Shown here: one piece after another, positions 38,339 to 50,993 of the stretch
How the letters are laid out: every line of letters starts with the position of its first letter
Numbering within the stretch: the stretch's first letter is position 1
Notes under the pieces: model-generated
The model's database searches: none
What the model was told of the DNA's origin: nothing
Seen by the model: only the letters and a program-made list of their open reading frames with translations
Translations under genes and position numbers: made by a program
Source of the DNA: Holosporaceae bacterium
GTDB taxonomy: Bacteria > Pseudomonadota > Alphaproteobacteria > UBA3830
Reading direction: 5' to 3'
DNA: 64,000 nucleotides
Assembly (NCBI GenBank): GCA_031269995.1
Contig: JAISYI010000022.1
Location: 1-64,000 of the forward strand

Positions 38339-39685
38339 CTACTGCTTGGTCGACCATTCAGGATCTATTGCATTCAGAGGAGTATTTATCTCATGTTTGT
38401 TGTATCCAGTGACATCCACGCTGAAGATTTTTTCTCGTCTCTGATAATCCTGATGAGAAAATAGGACCACCCGGCCGTTCGGTGACCAGGTCGGTCCCTC
38501 TACAATATACCCAGACGCAAGCATCCTCTCCCAGCTTCCATCAGGATGCATAATTCCAATATAGAACCCCTCTTTGCTAGATCTAGTAAACGCTATCCAA
38601 TCTCCTCTCGGGGACCACGTAGGTGTGGTGTATCGACACCCTGCAGCGAATGTCAGCCGGCGGACATTGGACCCATCAGCATCCATTATATACAGCTGAG
38701 GAGATCCTCCACGGTCGGAAGTAAATACAATGTTCTTCCCGTCTGGAGAATAACAGGGGGACGTATCGATCCATGTTCCTTTCGTCACCCTAGACAGACG
38801 ATGCGTAACCAGATCAAATGTATAGATAGATGAAGATCCCCGATGAGATAAGCTGAATATCAGTAATTTCCCGTCCGGAGAATATCTAGGAGCATAAGAC
38901 ATGCCGGAAAAACTCGCAACTAGCTCTATTCTTTGAGTGGATAAATTGTACCGATAAACATTCGCAGAGATGGGTATTCGACGCCCGCGAACGATTTTTT
39001 CCTTGATGGAAAAGAAGGAGAATTCTCGCCCATCCGGGGCGAAACGCGGAGTGAGCACAATCGCACTGCTGTCAGTCAAAAATTTGTGATCATATCCATC
39101 CTGATCCATAATTGCGATACGGTAGTTGCGCCCACCCCGGGGAGTTTTCTTGACCGATACGTATAGGATCTTTGTCTCGAAATAGCCTTGCTCCCCGGTA
39201 ACCCTTTCATACACATTATTTGCGGCAAGATGAGCCAACCTGCGCCACTCTTTGGTATTACTGGACGCAGTGAATGTTCCCACTTGCGTTTCCGAAAGAA
39301 CATCGTAGAGCTTCATTGTAACACGCAGCGTCTCTCCTTCCACTTGTACTTCGACGTTTACCAGATACTGAGTGCCTATCATTTTCCACAAAGGAAATGT
39401 CGGCTTCTGCTCCGCTCCCCTCAGTGCTTGCATGAACGCACTACGTGAAAGTTCTTTGAAGAGAAAAGTCCCCACTAAGTCGTTGACTATGACTAAATAA
39501 ATATCCTCCGCCACATTTTCGTTTAAACTAAAAACGCTAACAGCAACACTAACCGGCTTCATAACTCCTTGTTTTACATCCACAACTGTAGCAGCACGGC
39601 AGAAAAAACTGCATACCATCGCCAACAATATGCTCAGCACCCGATGCCTTTTCCAGCGGTCGTCTTTTACAATGCAACATCCCAT
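38339..39685 (-). CDS. tolB: Tol-Pal system beta-propeller protein TolB
   Basis: Periplasmic protein of the Tol-Pal complex that supports outer-membrane constriction at division. 448 residues: signal region about 1-32 (long basic n-region then LLAMVCSFFCRA), an N-terminal domain, then a six-bladed propeller with repeated SPDGK/SPRGD segments (FAPDGREFSF, YSPDGKLLIF, YSPDGKNIVF, WSPRGDWIAF, WSPNGRVVLF). Three bases after the tolA-like gene with GGGAGG upstream. pal does not follow; a tRNA gene does. Confidence 0.95.
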   Translation of the reverse strand: MGCCIVKDDRWKRHRVLSILLAMVCSFFCRAATVVDVKQGVMKPVSVAVSVFSLNENVAEDIYLVIVNDLVGTFLFKELSRSAFMQALRGAEQKPTFPLWKMIGTQYLVNVEVQVEGETLRVTMKLYDVLSETQVGTFTASSNTKEWRRLAHLAANNVYERVTGEQGYFETKILYVSVKKTPRGGRNYRIAIMDQDGYDHKFLTDSSAIVLTPRFAPDGREFSFFSIKEKIVRGRRIPISANVYRYNLSTQRIELVASFSGMSYAPRYSPDGKLLIFSLSHRGSSSIYTFDLVTHRLSRVTKGTWIDTSPCYSPDGKNIVFTSDRGGSPQLYIMDADGSNVRRLTFAAGCRYTTPTWSPRGDWIAFTRSSKEGFYIGIMHPDGSWERMLASGYIVEGPTWSPNGRVVLFSHQDYQRREKIFSVDVTGYNKHEINTPLNAIDPEWSTKQ

Positions 39686-39688
39686 CCT

Positions 39689-40900
39689 CTACCCTCCCGC
39701 ATGTTTTAGCGCCTCTGCGACATTGAATTTTAGCAGAAATTCCTGTTCCCGCGCCAGCTGGCCGCGAGGAATTCTAAAGCGACGTACCTCCAATATGGCA
39801 CGGCGCGCACTATCAGCAGCTGCTTTAAAAATATAATCATTCGCGTAGCGATTTGCATCAACAATTTTCACGCTGTGTGGAACGACCTCTCCGGAAATAT
39901 CCAATTTTAACTCTATTTCTATGATCATTTTCTCAGCATCCCGTATACCAGATGGAACGTTCCAGTATGGACGGATTTGATCATTAATTATGGCAGAGAT
40001 TGCTTCTCCGTCCCCTCCGCTGCCATTTCTTCCCTTTCCCTCTTCTGCTCCATCACCTTTTGGAAAATTAGCACGCATCCGAATCTCATCAATGCTGCTA
40101 TTTAGCATTTTATTAAACGCTCGATCAGACTCTTTTTGCTGAGACATTCTTTCAGCAATTTCTAGTATTTTCCGCCGATTTTTATCCTTAACTTTCCTCT
40201 TTTCCACCTGATTAATCGTTTCCAGCAGGGCCCGACGATGCTGCTCTTTCAGCGCACGCTGATCCACTTCCTTTGCAGGGTTGATAGTTTTTTCCAGAGG
40301 CGGAACGCCGGACAGATCATTCTCAGGTACGATTTCCTCCACGACCTCTTCTAGAGGGCCCTTTGTTTGATCGGTGACGGTGGAAGCATCTTCCGGAGTT
40401 TGCTCCGACACCATTGGAGGAGGGGTTTTTGGAGATTCCGGTGTCGACTCTTCATTTGTCGGCAAATCAGCCTCTAGTAGCTCTTTATTTGGAAGCCTCT
40501 CTTCTGGCGGAGCGGCTAGCCCAGGCAGTGACTGTACCGGAGTAGGTTCCAGCAGTTTCAGCTCTTTTTCAGGCACAGATTCTTGAGGCTTAGGCGGCCC
40601 CTGAGTCAGTTCATCTGGGATTTTATCCTCCTTCACCGCAACCGCATCCTTTGCGGGCTCCTTAATTTCCTCCACTGATTTCTCTTCAAGCTCCACGGGC
40701 ATATGTGCACCGGCTTTGGCCGTTTGCCCGAGTATATCCTGCAACTCGCCCTCGCCGGCTATCTGAATTTCGCTCAATAGTAAATTTTGGTCCCTAAGAT
40801 TGAAAACAGGAATAAATCCCAGCGCAATCACGAATAAATGTCCCAAACCAGAGTAGATTATTGCCCACTTTAACGAGAATCTACCCCTGGTTCTTCTCAT
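39689..40900 (-). CDS. tolA: TolA-like energy-transducing protein
   Basis: 403 residues: one membrane anchor (about 12-33), a long Pro/Glu/Lys-rich periplasmic spacer (about 60-200), a charged helical region (about 205-290) and a C-terminal domain (about 305-400) with IINDQIRPYWNVPSGI, the TolA/TonB-type C-terminal start. Links TolQR in the inner membrane to TolB/Pal. Overlaps the tolR end by 20 bases. Low sequence conservation is normal for TolA; position and architecture carry the call. Confidence 0.88.
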   Translation of the reverse strand: MRRTRGRFSLKWAIIYSGLGHLFVIALGFIPVFNLRDQNLLLSEIQIAGEGELQDILGQTAKAGAHMPVELEEKSVEEIKEPAKDAVAVKEDKIPDELTQGPPKPQESVPEKELKLLEPTPVQSLPGLAAPPEERLPNKELLEADLPTNEESTPESPKTPPPMVSEQTPEDASTVTDQTKGPLEEVVEEIVPENDLSGVPPLEKTINPAKEVDQRALKEQHRRALLETINQVEKRKVKDKNRRKILEIAERMSQQKESDRAFNKMLNSSIDEIRMRANFPKGDGAEEGKGRNGSGGDGEAISAIINDQIRPYWNVPSGIRDAEKMIIEIELKLDISGEVVPHSVKIVDANRYANDYIFKAAADSARRAILEVRRFRIPRGQLAREQEFLLKFNVAEALKHAGG

Positions 40901-41336
40901 TTGATCCCTGCTTTTTCGGCAACTCCGTTACCAGAATAACCTTTCTAAAACCTGAGCTACTTATGCGCCCCATGATGTCCATGACGGTTCCGTAGGAGAG
41001 AGACTTGTCTCCTTTCACAAATACTCTTGCGCCAGAAGCGCTTTCTTTGGTGATAGCGTGGAGTTTATCTGGCAGAGTTTTTACATCAACCTCAACCTCT
41101 CCAATAAACACCTTCGCCTCCCGGTTTATATGCACAACTATCGGAATCTCGTTTCCTGTAACGTTTGGTGCGTTAGCGTTGGGAAGATCAACCTTCACAC
41201 CGACGGTAAGTAAAGGCGCAGCAATCATAAAGATCACCAAAAGAACAAGCATCACGTCGATCATCGGCGTGACGTTCATATCGCTCATCAGAGTTCTTCT
41301 GGAGCCTCCACTTCTTCTACCTTGAATAGGACTCAT
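40881..41336 (-). CDS. tolR: Tol-Pal system protein TolR (ExbD family)
   Basis: 151 residues: short cytoplasmic tail, one helix with the proton-path aspartate (MNVTPMIDVMLVLLVIFMIAAPL, about 19-41) and a periplasmic domain ending KVILVTELP. ExbD is the alternative, but gene order tolQ-tolR-tolA-tolB settles it. Confidence 0.95.
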   Translation of the reverse strand: MSPIQGRRSGGSRRTLMSDMNVTPMIDVMLVLLVIFMIAAPLLTVGVKVDLPNANAPNVTGNEIPIVVHINREAKVFIGEVEVDVKTLPDKLHAITKESASGARVFVKGDKSLSYGTVMDIMGRISSSGFRKVILVTELPKKQGSNEKNQG

Positions 41337-42059
41337 TTACACACCTATATCCTCTATCTGCCGAGCAATAATCGCAGAAAATTCATCAACAAAGGCCTCC
41401 AATCTGTTCTGATAACGATTTATCTCCGAAGAGAGCTTGTTATATGCGACTACGGCGGGGATGGTCACCACCAAGCCCAGAGCAGTCGCGAATAGCGCCT
41501 CCGCGATCCCCGGAGCAACCGCGACAAGACTTGTGTTCTGATCAAATTTTATGGATTCGAAACAATTCATAATTCCCCACACGGTTCCGAATAACCCAAC
41601 AAACGGAGCAGTCGATCCGACAGTGGCCAAAAACCCTACGTACTGCTCAAGATATTCAATTTCCCGGCTGACGGTCACACGCATCATGCGAGCAATACGC
41701 TCATTCAACGAAATGCTACCGATAACAGTCTTGATCTTCGACTTTGTGCGTCGCCATTCCTGCATACCAGAGACGAAAACAGACACAATTGGATCATCGC
41801 CTTTGCTATTAATATTATCAAAAAACATCTCGATTGACCCACAGTTCCAAAATGCTTCTTCAAATTTATCGGCACGGATTTTCACCTTTCTAAGAAATGA
41901 AAACTTTGCAAGAATGATCGTCCAACTCCAGAAAGAACATCCGACTAGTAAAATGATGACAAATTTTACCGCAAATGACGCCTGCATAAAAAGACTAAGG
42001 AAAGACATATCATTTGTCGTTGCCGCAGTCGATGTTATTACTTCTTCAATACCGTTCAT
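41337..42059 (-). CDS. tolQ: Tol-Pal system protein TolQ (ExbB family)
   Basis: 240 residues with three membrane helices: one near 28-48, and a pair around 135-205 containing [22 protein letters not shown] and [20 protein letters not shown]. Forms the proton-driven motor with TolR. ATGA overlap with ruvB and one-base spacing to tolR. Confidence 0.95.
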   Translation of the reverse strand: MNGIEEVITSTAATTNDMSFLSLFMQASFAVKFVIILLVGCSFWSWTIILAKFSFLRKVKIRADKFEEAFWNCGSIEMFFDNINSKGDDPIVSVFVSGMQEWRRTKSKIKTVIGSISLNERIARMMRVTVSREIEYLEQYVGFLATVGSTAPFVGLFGTVWGIMNCFESIKFDQNTSLVAVAPGIAEALFATALGLVVTIPAVVAYNKLSSEINRYQNRLEAFVDEFSAIIARQIEDIGV

Positions 42060-43093
42060 AGCAACTCTCCTTCGTATAAACCATTTTCCGTCGTCGTATG
42101 TTGCGCCGATGCTCCCAAATACCGATATCCTTCTGACGTTAGAATGCGCCCCCTGGCAGTTCTTTGTACCAGTCCATTCTGCAGGATATACGGTTCGATA
42201 ACCTCCTCTATGGTGTCTCTTTTCTCCGACAGCACTGCGGCAAGCGTCTCAACGCCAACAGGGCCGCCGCTATAGAAATCAAGAATACATTTTAGATATT
42301 TCCTATCCATTGAGTCAAGGCCGTTCTCATCTACATCCAATCTTTTTAGCGCAAGATCCGCGACATTTTTATCGATAACATCAGCATCGTTGACAATAGC
42401 GAAATCTCTAACACGTTTTAATAGACGACCGGCTATACGAGGTGTCCCCCTTGAGCGCCTAGCAATCTCTTCGGAGCCGTCCTTAGATATCGGAATACCA
42501 AGAAGCTCTGCATTTTTAGTAATTATTATTTGGAGTTCAACATGCGTGTAGAACTCCAACCGTAGTGGAATGCCGAATCTATCCCGCAGAGGAGAGGAAA
42601 GCATGCCGGAACGAGTCGTTGCTCCGATGAGAGTAAAATGCGGTATATCTATCCTTACGGAACGTGCAGCGGGTCCTTCTCCTATCATAAGATCCAGCTG
42701 AAAATCCTCCATAGCCGGATAAAGAATCTCCTCCACAAGACGGTTCATACGATGAATTTCATCAACGAAGAGCACATCCTTTTCCTGCAGATTGGTGAGG
42801 ATTGCGGCAAGGTCTCCAGCTTTTGCCAAAATCGGACCGGACGTGGTCTTGAACCTCACACCAAGCTCTTTGGAAACAATTTGCGAGAGAGTCGTTTTCC
42901 CGAGCCCCGGCGGACCGAAGAATAGGATATGATCCATTGCTATGGCACGTTTTTTAGCAGATTCTATGAATATACGTAGATTATCTTTGACGGCATTCTG
43001 TCCGATGAAATCCCGAAGACAGGTTGGGCGCAGAGAATATTCTGATATTTCTTGCTCCAATGGCTCGGGATTTAGTGTACCCTTCGTTTTCAT
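42056..43093 (-). CDS. ruvB: Holliday junction branch migration ATPase RuvB
   Basis: 345-residue AAA+ motor that drives branch migration with RuvA. Walker [11 protein letters not shown], Walker B LFVDEIHR, sensor 1 GATTRSG, arginine finger LRDRFG and the C-terminal winged helix ([14 protein letters not shown]) are intact. ATGA overlaps with ruvA upstream and tolQ downstream; the ruvCAB-tolQRAB order is typical of alphaproteobacteria. Confidence 0.98.
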   Translation of the reverse strand: MKTKGTLNPEPLEQEISEYSLRPTCLRDFIGQNAVKDNLRIFIESAKKRAIAMDHILFFGPPGLGKTTLSQIVSKELGVRFKTTSGPILAKAGDLAAILTNLQEKDVLFVDEIHRMNRLVEEILYPAMEDFQLDLMIGEGPAARSVRIDIPHFTLIGATTRSGMLSSPLRDRFGIPLRLEFYTHVELQIIITKNAELLGIPISKDGSEEIARRSRGTPRIAGRLLKRVRDFAIVNDADVIDKNVADLALKRLDVDENGLDSMDRKYLKCILDFYSGGPVGVETLAAVLSEKRDTIEEVIEPYILQNGLVQRTARGRILTSEGYRYLGASAQHTTTENGLYEGELL

Positions 43094-43701
43094 ATTGCCA
43101 GCGCACCAGAGGACAGCCTGGCCAGAACGTGCTTTAGTAGAGTATCGAACCCTTCTTTTTCATCAAGCTGCATAGACGCGATTACGCGCAGAATATCCGT
43201 TCTCTGATATCCGAGGTTCACAAGAGCCGATATAACGTCGCTCAAGATGCGGGATTCACTACACGACGGTATCGGCATCGAAATATTCGGACTAATTTTT
43301 CCGACGACTTTCTCCTTCAATTCCGTAACAATACGCATGGCCAGCTTAGGCCCCACCCCATCGGCTCTTGTGAACATGCTTTTATCGCTAGTGAGAAAAG
43401 CGTTATATATATCTTCATCTGAAAGGGACGACAGAATTGCAATGGCAACCTTGCCTCCAACTCCCTGCACCGACGTAAGGACATTAAACCAAGCTCTCTC
43501 CTGTTCGGAGATAAATCCATACAATGTCCAAGAATCCTCTCTGACGTTTAGGACTGTAAAAATGTGTATCACGCCGGAAAAACTCTTCGCTTCGTTAATA
43601 GTGCGCGCAGAGCAGATGACCGCGTAGCCAACGCCATTAACATCGAGAACCAGCGAGTTTTCAGCGACCTTCCCCACTGTTCCCCTCAGATAAGCAATCA
43701 T
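43090..43701 (-). CDS. ruvA: Holliday junction DNA-binding subunit RuvA
   Basis: 203 residues: OB-fold domain ([12 protein letters not shown]...), two helix-hairpin-helix motifs ([16 protein letters not shown] and [17 protein letters not shown]) and a C-terminal helical domain contacting RuvB. ATGA overlaps on both sides. Confidence 0.97.
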   Translation of the reverse strand: MIAYLRGTVGKVAENSLVLDVNGVGYAVICSARTINEAKSFSGVIHIFTVLNVREDSWTLYGFISEQERAWFNVLTSVQGVGGKVAIAILSSLSDEDIYNAFLTSDKSMFTRADGVGPKLAMRIVTELKEKVVGKISPNISMPIPSCSESRILSDVISALVNLGYQRTDILRVIASMQLDEKEGFDTLLKHVLARLSSGALAI

Positions 43702-44183
43702 TGAGCCACCATATAAGACGTTCTATGATGAGCATGACATACCGCGACCGCGAGAGCGTCTGCCGCATCAAGTTTCACATTACCACAATTCAGTAGTTTT
43801 TGAACCATGATTGATACCTGCTCTTTAGTGGCGTGCCCGGTTCCGACTACTGTTTTTTTAATTTTATTTGGTGTGTACCCATGGATTTTTAGCCCGAGTA
43901 CACCGACACAGCAAACTGCAGCTCCCCTAGCCATTCCCAGCTTCAGCGAAGAAAATGGATTTTTATTAACGAAAATGTCCTCTATGCTTGCTTCGTCCGG
44001 GCTATATTTCTCAATCACATCTGATAATTTTTTGAAAATATTACTGAGGCGAGATCCCACATCCTCAGAAGACTCCGACATAATGGTTCCATGAGAAATA
44101 TACTTCAGCCGCGACCCATTATAATCCACCATACCCCAGCCGGTAATATGTAGTCCAGGATCGATCCCTAGAATTCTGGACAC
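43698..44183 (-). CDS. ruvC: Holliday junction resolvase RuvC
   Basis: 161-residue endonuclease resolving junctions bound by RuvAB. Acidic active site visible: Asp7 in GIDPG, Glu in ASIEDIFVNKNP, and the pair in LDAADALAVAVCHAHH. First gene of ruvC-ruvA-ruvB. Confidence 0.97.
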   Translation of the reverse strand: MSRILGIDPGLHITGWGMVDYNGSRLKYISHGTIMSESSEDVGSRLSNIFKKLSDVIEKYSPDEASIEDIFVNKNPFSSLKLGMARGAAVCCVGVLGLKIHGYTPNKIKKTVVGTGHATKEQVSIMVQKLLNCGNVKLDAADALAVAVCHAHHRTSYMVAQ

Positions 44184-44541
44184 CGCTGCCCCCTAAATCT
44201 TCACGGTTTTACAAAACAGCCCTGAAAAATAGATAGCAAACGGAAAAAATAAAAACTTGAGGGCTGCCACATATGTACGAGCATCTGAGTCAAATCCCAG
44301 TAAAACGCTCAGCTTAAATATACAGTAGGAGATCACAACCGCAAGTAGCAGCGCCATGGTCTTACAAAGCGCTGACACCAGGTAAACATCGACAAAAAAT
44401 TTTGAACATATAACAACCCCAAGCAGAGAATAGAACCCTATCCACACGTGAAGAGGCGCTTTATAAAAATACACCTGGATTCCGAGCACCACTCCTGATA
44501 AAATAAGCAGTATAATTAAAATCTCGTTTTCTTTTTTTCTA

Positions 44542-47812
<3,271 letters not shown>

Positions 47813-47829
47813 TCACTAATTATAAGTAC

Positions 47830-47835
47830 ATTATA
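47830..47835 (-). promoter_or_regulatory. Probable -10 box of gyrB
   Basis: A perfect TATAAT on the minus strand 36 bases before the gyrB start. The region 17 bases further upstream is T-rich (TTTTAT) and gives only a weak -35, so the assignment rests on the -10 box and position. Confidence 0.4.
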
Positions 47836-48059
47836 TTGTCTTTACCGAAGCAATAAAAGAAAGAAGTAGGAATCCAGCACCTCCAACAACTTAGAGTTAA
47901 AAATTCAAAAAAAATACTCAAATAATCGCAAAAAGCAATTTTTATTTAATGGCACAAAACAAAGATCCATTTTTTTGAAACTGTTCATTTTATCTATAGC
48001 AATGTGACACATATGAGTGTAAAATCGTGTTTTGCGAGTATGACAGTTGGGAAGTGGTG

Positions 48060-48335
48060 ATGTCGGGTTGTTTGGTTGTTTTAGTTGAGTTCATGTTTGG
48101 CTTGAGTATGTTTACTAATGCAGTGCTGTTTATCCCACAAGCCTTGAAAGTGTATAAAACGAAAGATACAGGAGGGTTATCTGTTGTAACCTTTGCCGGG
48201 TTTAATTTTATACAAATTGTCACGATTGCGCATGCGTATATTCATCGGGATTGGATTCTAATGGGCGGATATATTTTTAGCCTTGTATTTTCCGGATTTA
48301 CCACTGCGCTAATCCTCAAGTACAAAAAACAGTAG
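48060..48335 (+). CDS. PQ-loop / SemiSWEET-type small transporter
   Basis: 91 residues with three membrane helices (about 4-24, 36-58 and 64-86), the half-size unit of SWEET sugar transporters, which works as a dimer. The PQ motif is FIPQALKVYKTKDTGGLS (P26-Q27). Sugars are the usual substrates of SemiSWEETs, but PQ-loop proteins also carry amino acids. The ATG at 48060 follows GGGAAGTGG; the frame could extend to 48027. The stop is 15 bases before the hybrid kinase gene, so the two form an operon and transport and sensing may be linked. Confidence 0.82.
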   Translation: MSGCLVVLVEFMFGLSMFTNAVLFIPQALKVYKTKDTGGLSVVTFAGFNFIQIVTIAHAYIHRDWILMGGYIFSLVFSGFTTALILKYKKQ

Positions 48336-48350
48336 TAATGGAGTTGCACA

Positions 48351-50732
48351 ATGAGCAATACAGAACGTAGAAGTAGTTTTGGTGAGTCAGGCAGCAAGCA
48401 AGAGCACATAGAGTCTGTTATAGCAATGTTTCGCAATTTTTCCCCAGAGGTACCTGTAAAAAACGCGGTGGTATATTTCTGGGAAAGTCATAATAGGAAT
48501 CCTGATGATAAAAAAAGAACTCAGGCCACAGTAGATTTAATTCATAAAGAATTTGACCTATCGACCTGTGAAAAGTACGAAATTCGCACTGGATATCTCA
48601 GTCGGTACGATTATCTTCCAAGGCAGCTTAAAGAATGTACAGAAGAGGAGGTTAAGCAAGCGATTATAAGAGGAGAGAAGGAACAAGATGATTGGATAGA
48701 ACGATGTAGCCCAGATCTTTCGGGCTTCTTAAAAGTGGATTGGTGGAAGTGTATTTCCCCGCAGGACAATCCACACTATGAAAATTGTAGAAATTTGGTA
48801 CTAGATAAAATAAAGAGTGATGCAGACTTTGCGGCCGCATTTGCAAAAAGCGTCAGTGAATTTGCAGAGACCCATGACATAGATGAAAGTAATGGACATT
48901 TATATATCGTAGAAGAGACATCTTGGATACTAACGCTTCCGTTGCAGAATCTAAACAAACCAGTATACCTGCTACACATAGGAAGTGCTACCAGCGCCGT
49001 GGTTGCAATGTTTCATTACTTCCCAAACCTACAGAAGGCGGTGCGTTGGTTAGCTCCGCGCTTCACCCATGGTATCTATGCAAACGTCTCCGAGTTTCTG
49101 CTTGATTATAGAAATGCGACCCATGCAGGGCATTCCTATGCGATGGAGGATAGGGATGCAGTAAGGGAGATAACTCTTTTCAAGAAGGACGAAGATGATG
49201 CACAAGCGGGTATGCGCAAGCAGTTGGAAGAAGAGCAAGCCAAAAACGAATTGCTACAATCCATCATTGGAAAGATCCCTGGACATGTTTATTGGCTAGA
49301 TTGTAATCATATATATCAGGGATGTAATAATTTACAGGCTGAACAGCTTAGATTAACCGCTAGTAGCGATATTATTGGAAAAAGAAATTGTGATTTACAC
49401 GACACTGAAGAAGCAAACAAGTTAGATGATATAAATAAAAAAGTCATGGAGACTGGACAAGAGAATGAGATTGAAGAATCAATTTGCGTACGGGGCAAAA
49501 AGCGGAACTATCTATCGAAAAAAGCTCCACTGGTAGATCGGAGAGGAAAGGTAATCGGGCTGCTAGGGTTATCCATCGATATAACCGATCGCAAGAAAGC
49601 AGAGGAGTTGAAAATGCTAAGCAAACTTCAGGAAGAGAAACTCGAAGGACAGTTGGAGCTTCAGAAGTTTGTAGCAAGTGTCGCCCATGACATAACTTCG
49701 CCTCTTGTTAGTCTGAAGTGTTTCGCGAAAACTTGCATCAATGTACCGGAAGATCAGCGGACTTTCCTCATAAGCATTGTGACAAGCATTCAGAACATTA
49801 CTAGCGACTTACTAAACCGCCATATGAAAGAGCAGAAATCTCTATGTGCAGAGAGGATGCAACATCTCCTCGTTCATTTAGCTCTGCAGGAAGTAATCGA
49901 CCAAAAGAAACATCGCTACAATGATATGGAAATGAAATTTCACTACTCATACGGAGATGACACTAAGTTCACTTTCGTCAAAATTGATGTATCGAATTTC
50001 AGTCGTATGATATCAAACCTGATAAACAATGCCGTCGAGGCGTATGATGGCAAGCCTGGAGAAATTCAAATTTTTCTAGACCAGCAGGATCAGCGTGTAC
50101 GAATTGTGATAAAGGATAAAGGAAAAGGGATGCCACAAGTAATTGTGGATAAAATTAATCGAGGAGAAAAAATAGAGACGACAAAGCAGTTTGGGCATGG
50201 CATCGGGTTAGCCCAAATAACAAGTACGGTCAAACTATATAAAGGCAAAATATTCGTTGAATCAACCGAAGGAATGGGAACAACCTTCAACATTTCCTTC
50301 CCAGCCACTGGACGACCGGAATGGATGGTAGAACGGGTTCTGCTGCCAAAGGGAAGTATCGTGGTGGTGGTGGACGATGAGGAGGTAATTTACCATACGT
50401 GGAGAACGCTTTTAAAAGAACTAGACGTAGAGTTGAAATTCTTTTCCAATGCCAAAGAGGCTGTTGATTTCCTTGAAGGAGTAAAGCGTAACGATACCTT
50501 CCTTCTTGCCGACCAGGAGTTAAAAAGTAGTGAAATAAGTGGGCTGCTGCTGATACAACAGAGTAAAATGAAAAACAGGGCAATCATTGTGACGAATAGT
50601 TATGATGACAAAGATTTGCAAGAAGCAGCAGAACAATCAGGAGTAAAGATACTCCCGAAACAATTAATGTTGGATATCCCCGTAGAAGAAGCAGAGATGG
50701 AAATGGTTCAGTGCGCAGTAGGTGGGGAGTAG
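48351..50732 (+). CDS. Cytoplasmic hybrid histidine kinase with cyclodipeptide-synthase-like N-terminal domain
   Basis: 793 residues without membrane helices. Order: an unassigned N-terminal domain (about 30-262), a coiled linker (280-302), PAS (305-415), HisKA with His446 in SVAHDITSPL, HATPase (NLINNAVEAYD 556-566, KDKGKGMP 588-595, GHGIGLAQ 615-622), and a C-terminal receiver with Asp675/Asp676, phospho-acceptor Asp721 and Lys770. Kinase and receiver residues are all intact. The N-terminal domain matches the motif spacing of tRNA-dependent cyclodipeptide synthases (CDPS; for example WES46HN, NPHY 140-143, SWILTLP 191-197, RFTHG 237-241). The CDPS catalytic Glu before LP is Thr. No DNA-binding domain, so output passes by phosphotransfer. 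Confidence 0.85.
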   Translation: MSNTERRSSFGESGSKQEHIESVIAMFRNFSPEVPVKNAVVYFWESHNRNPDDKKRTQATVDLIHKEFDLSTCEKYEIRTGYLSRYDYLPRQLKECTEEEVKQAIIRGEKEQDDWIERCSPDLSGFLKVDWWKCISPQDNPHYENCRNLVLDKIKSDADFAAAFAKSVSEFAETHDIDESNGHLYIVEETSWILTLPLQNLNKPVYLLHIGSATSAVVAMFHYFPNLQKAVRWLAPRFTHGIYANVSEFLLDYRNATHAGHSYAMEDRDAVREITLFKKDEDDAQAGMRKQLEEEQAKNELLQSIIGKIPGHVYWLDCNHIYQGCNNLQAEQLRLTASSDIIGKRNCDLHDTEEANKLDDINKKVMETGQENEIEESICVRGKKRNYLSKKAPLVDRRGKVIGLLGLSIDITDRKKAEELKMLSKLQEEKLEGQLELQKFVASVAHDITSPLVSLKCFAKTCINVPEDQRTFLISIVTSIQNITSDLLNRHMKEQKSLCAERMQHLLVHLALQEVIDQKKHRYNDMEMKFHYSYGDDTKFTFVKIDVSNFSRMISNLINNAVEAYDGKPGEIQIFLDQQDQRVRIVIKDKGKGMPQVIVDKINRGEKIETTKQFGHGIGLAQITSTVKLYKGKIFVESTEGMGTTFNISFPATGRPEWMVERVLLPKGSIVVVVDDEEVIYHTWRTLLKELDVELKFFSNAKEAVDFLEGVKRNDTFLLADQELKSSEISGLLLIQQSKMKNRAIIVTNSYDDKDLQEAAEQSGVKILPKQLMLDIPVEEAEMEMVQCAVGGE

Positions 50733-50789
50733 GATACACATAACAACACACTCCGTCTGGAAGAGAGGACCACAGGAAAGGAAGTGACC

Positions 50790-50993
50790 CTATGTGGTGG
50801 TTGTGCACGGAGGAGTAGGAATAGTTTGTACTCTTTCCTTCAGTTTCCTGTGTTTCTGCAAAATTTCCTCAAAGGAAAAAGTTTTAGTATCTACGTCTGG
50901 AAGTTTGGGAGAATCGTATTTTGTGCATGAGGTCAATAGAATAGTAACCAAAATAGAATGTAAAATAAGTTCAAAATATTTTCTCTTTTGCAT
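50790..50993 (-). CDS. Small lipoprotein coupled to the PotD-like gene
   Basis: 67 residues: basic start, hydrophobic segment and lipobox VTILLTSC (Cys23), then a 44-residue polar tail ending in a Thr/Pro-rich stretch (PTPPCTTTT). Family unknown. The ATG overlaps the TAA of the binding-protein gene (TAATG at 50993), so it is translated with it and is probably a partner at the membrane. Confidence 0.65.
   Translation of the reverse strand: MQKRKYFELILHSILVTILLTSCTKYDSPKLPDVDTKTFSFEEILQKHRKLKERVQTIPTPPCTTTT

Noticed and set aside
40374-40586. Ser/Gly-rich plus-strand frame opposite tolA
   Set aside because: Mirror of the Pro/Glu-rich TolA spacer; low complexity explains the openness.
50769-50798. 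ACCACA...TGTGGT inverted repeat between the kinase and the small lipoprotein gene
   Set aside because: Six pairs with a bulged interior and no T-tract, and it covers the lipoprotein stop; too weak to call a terminator.
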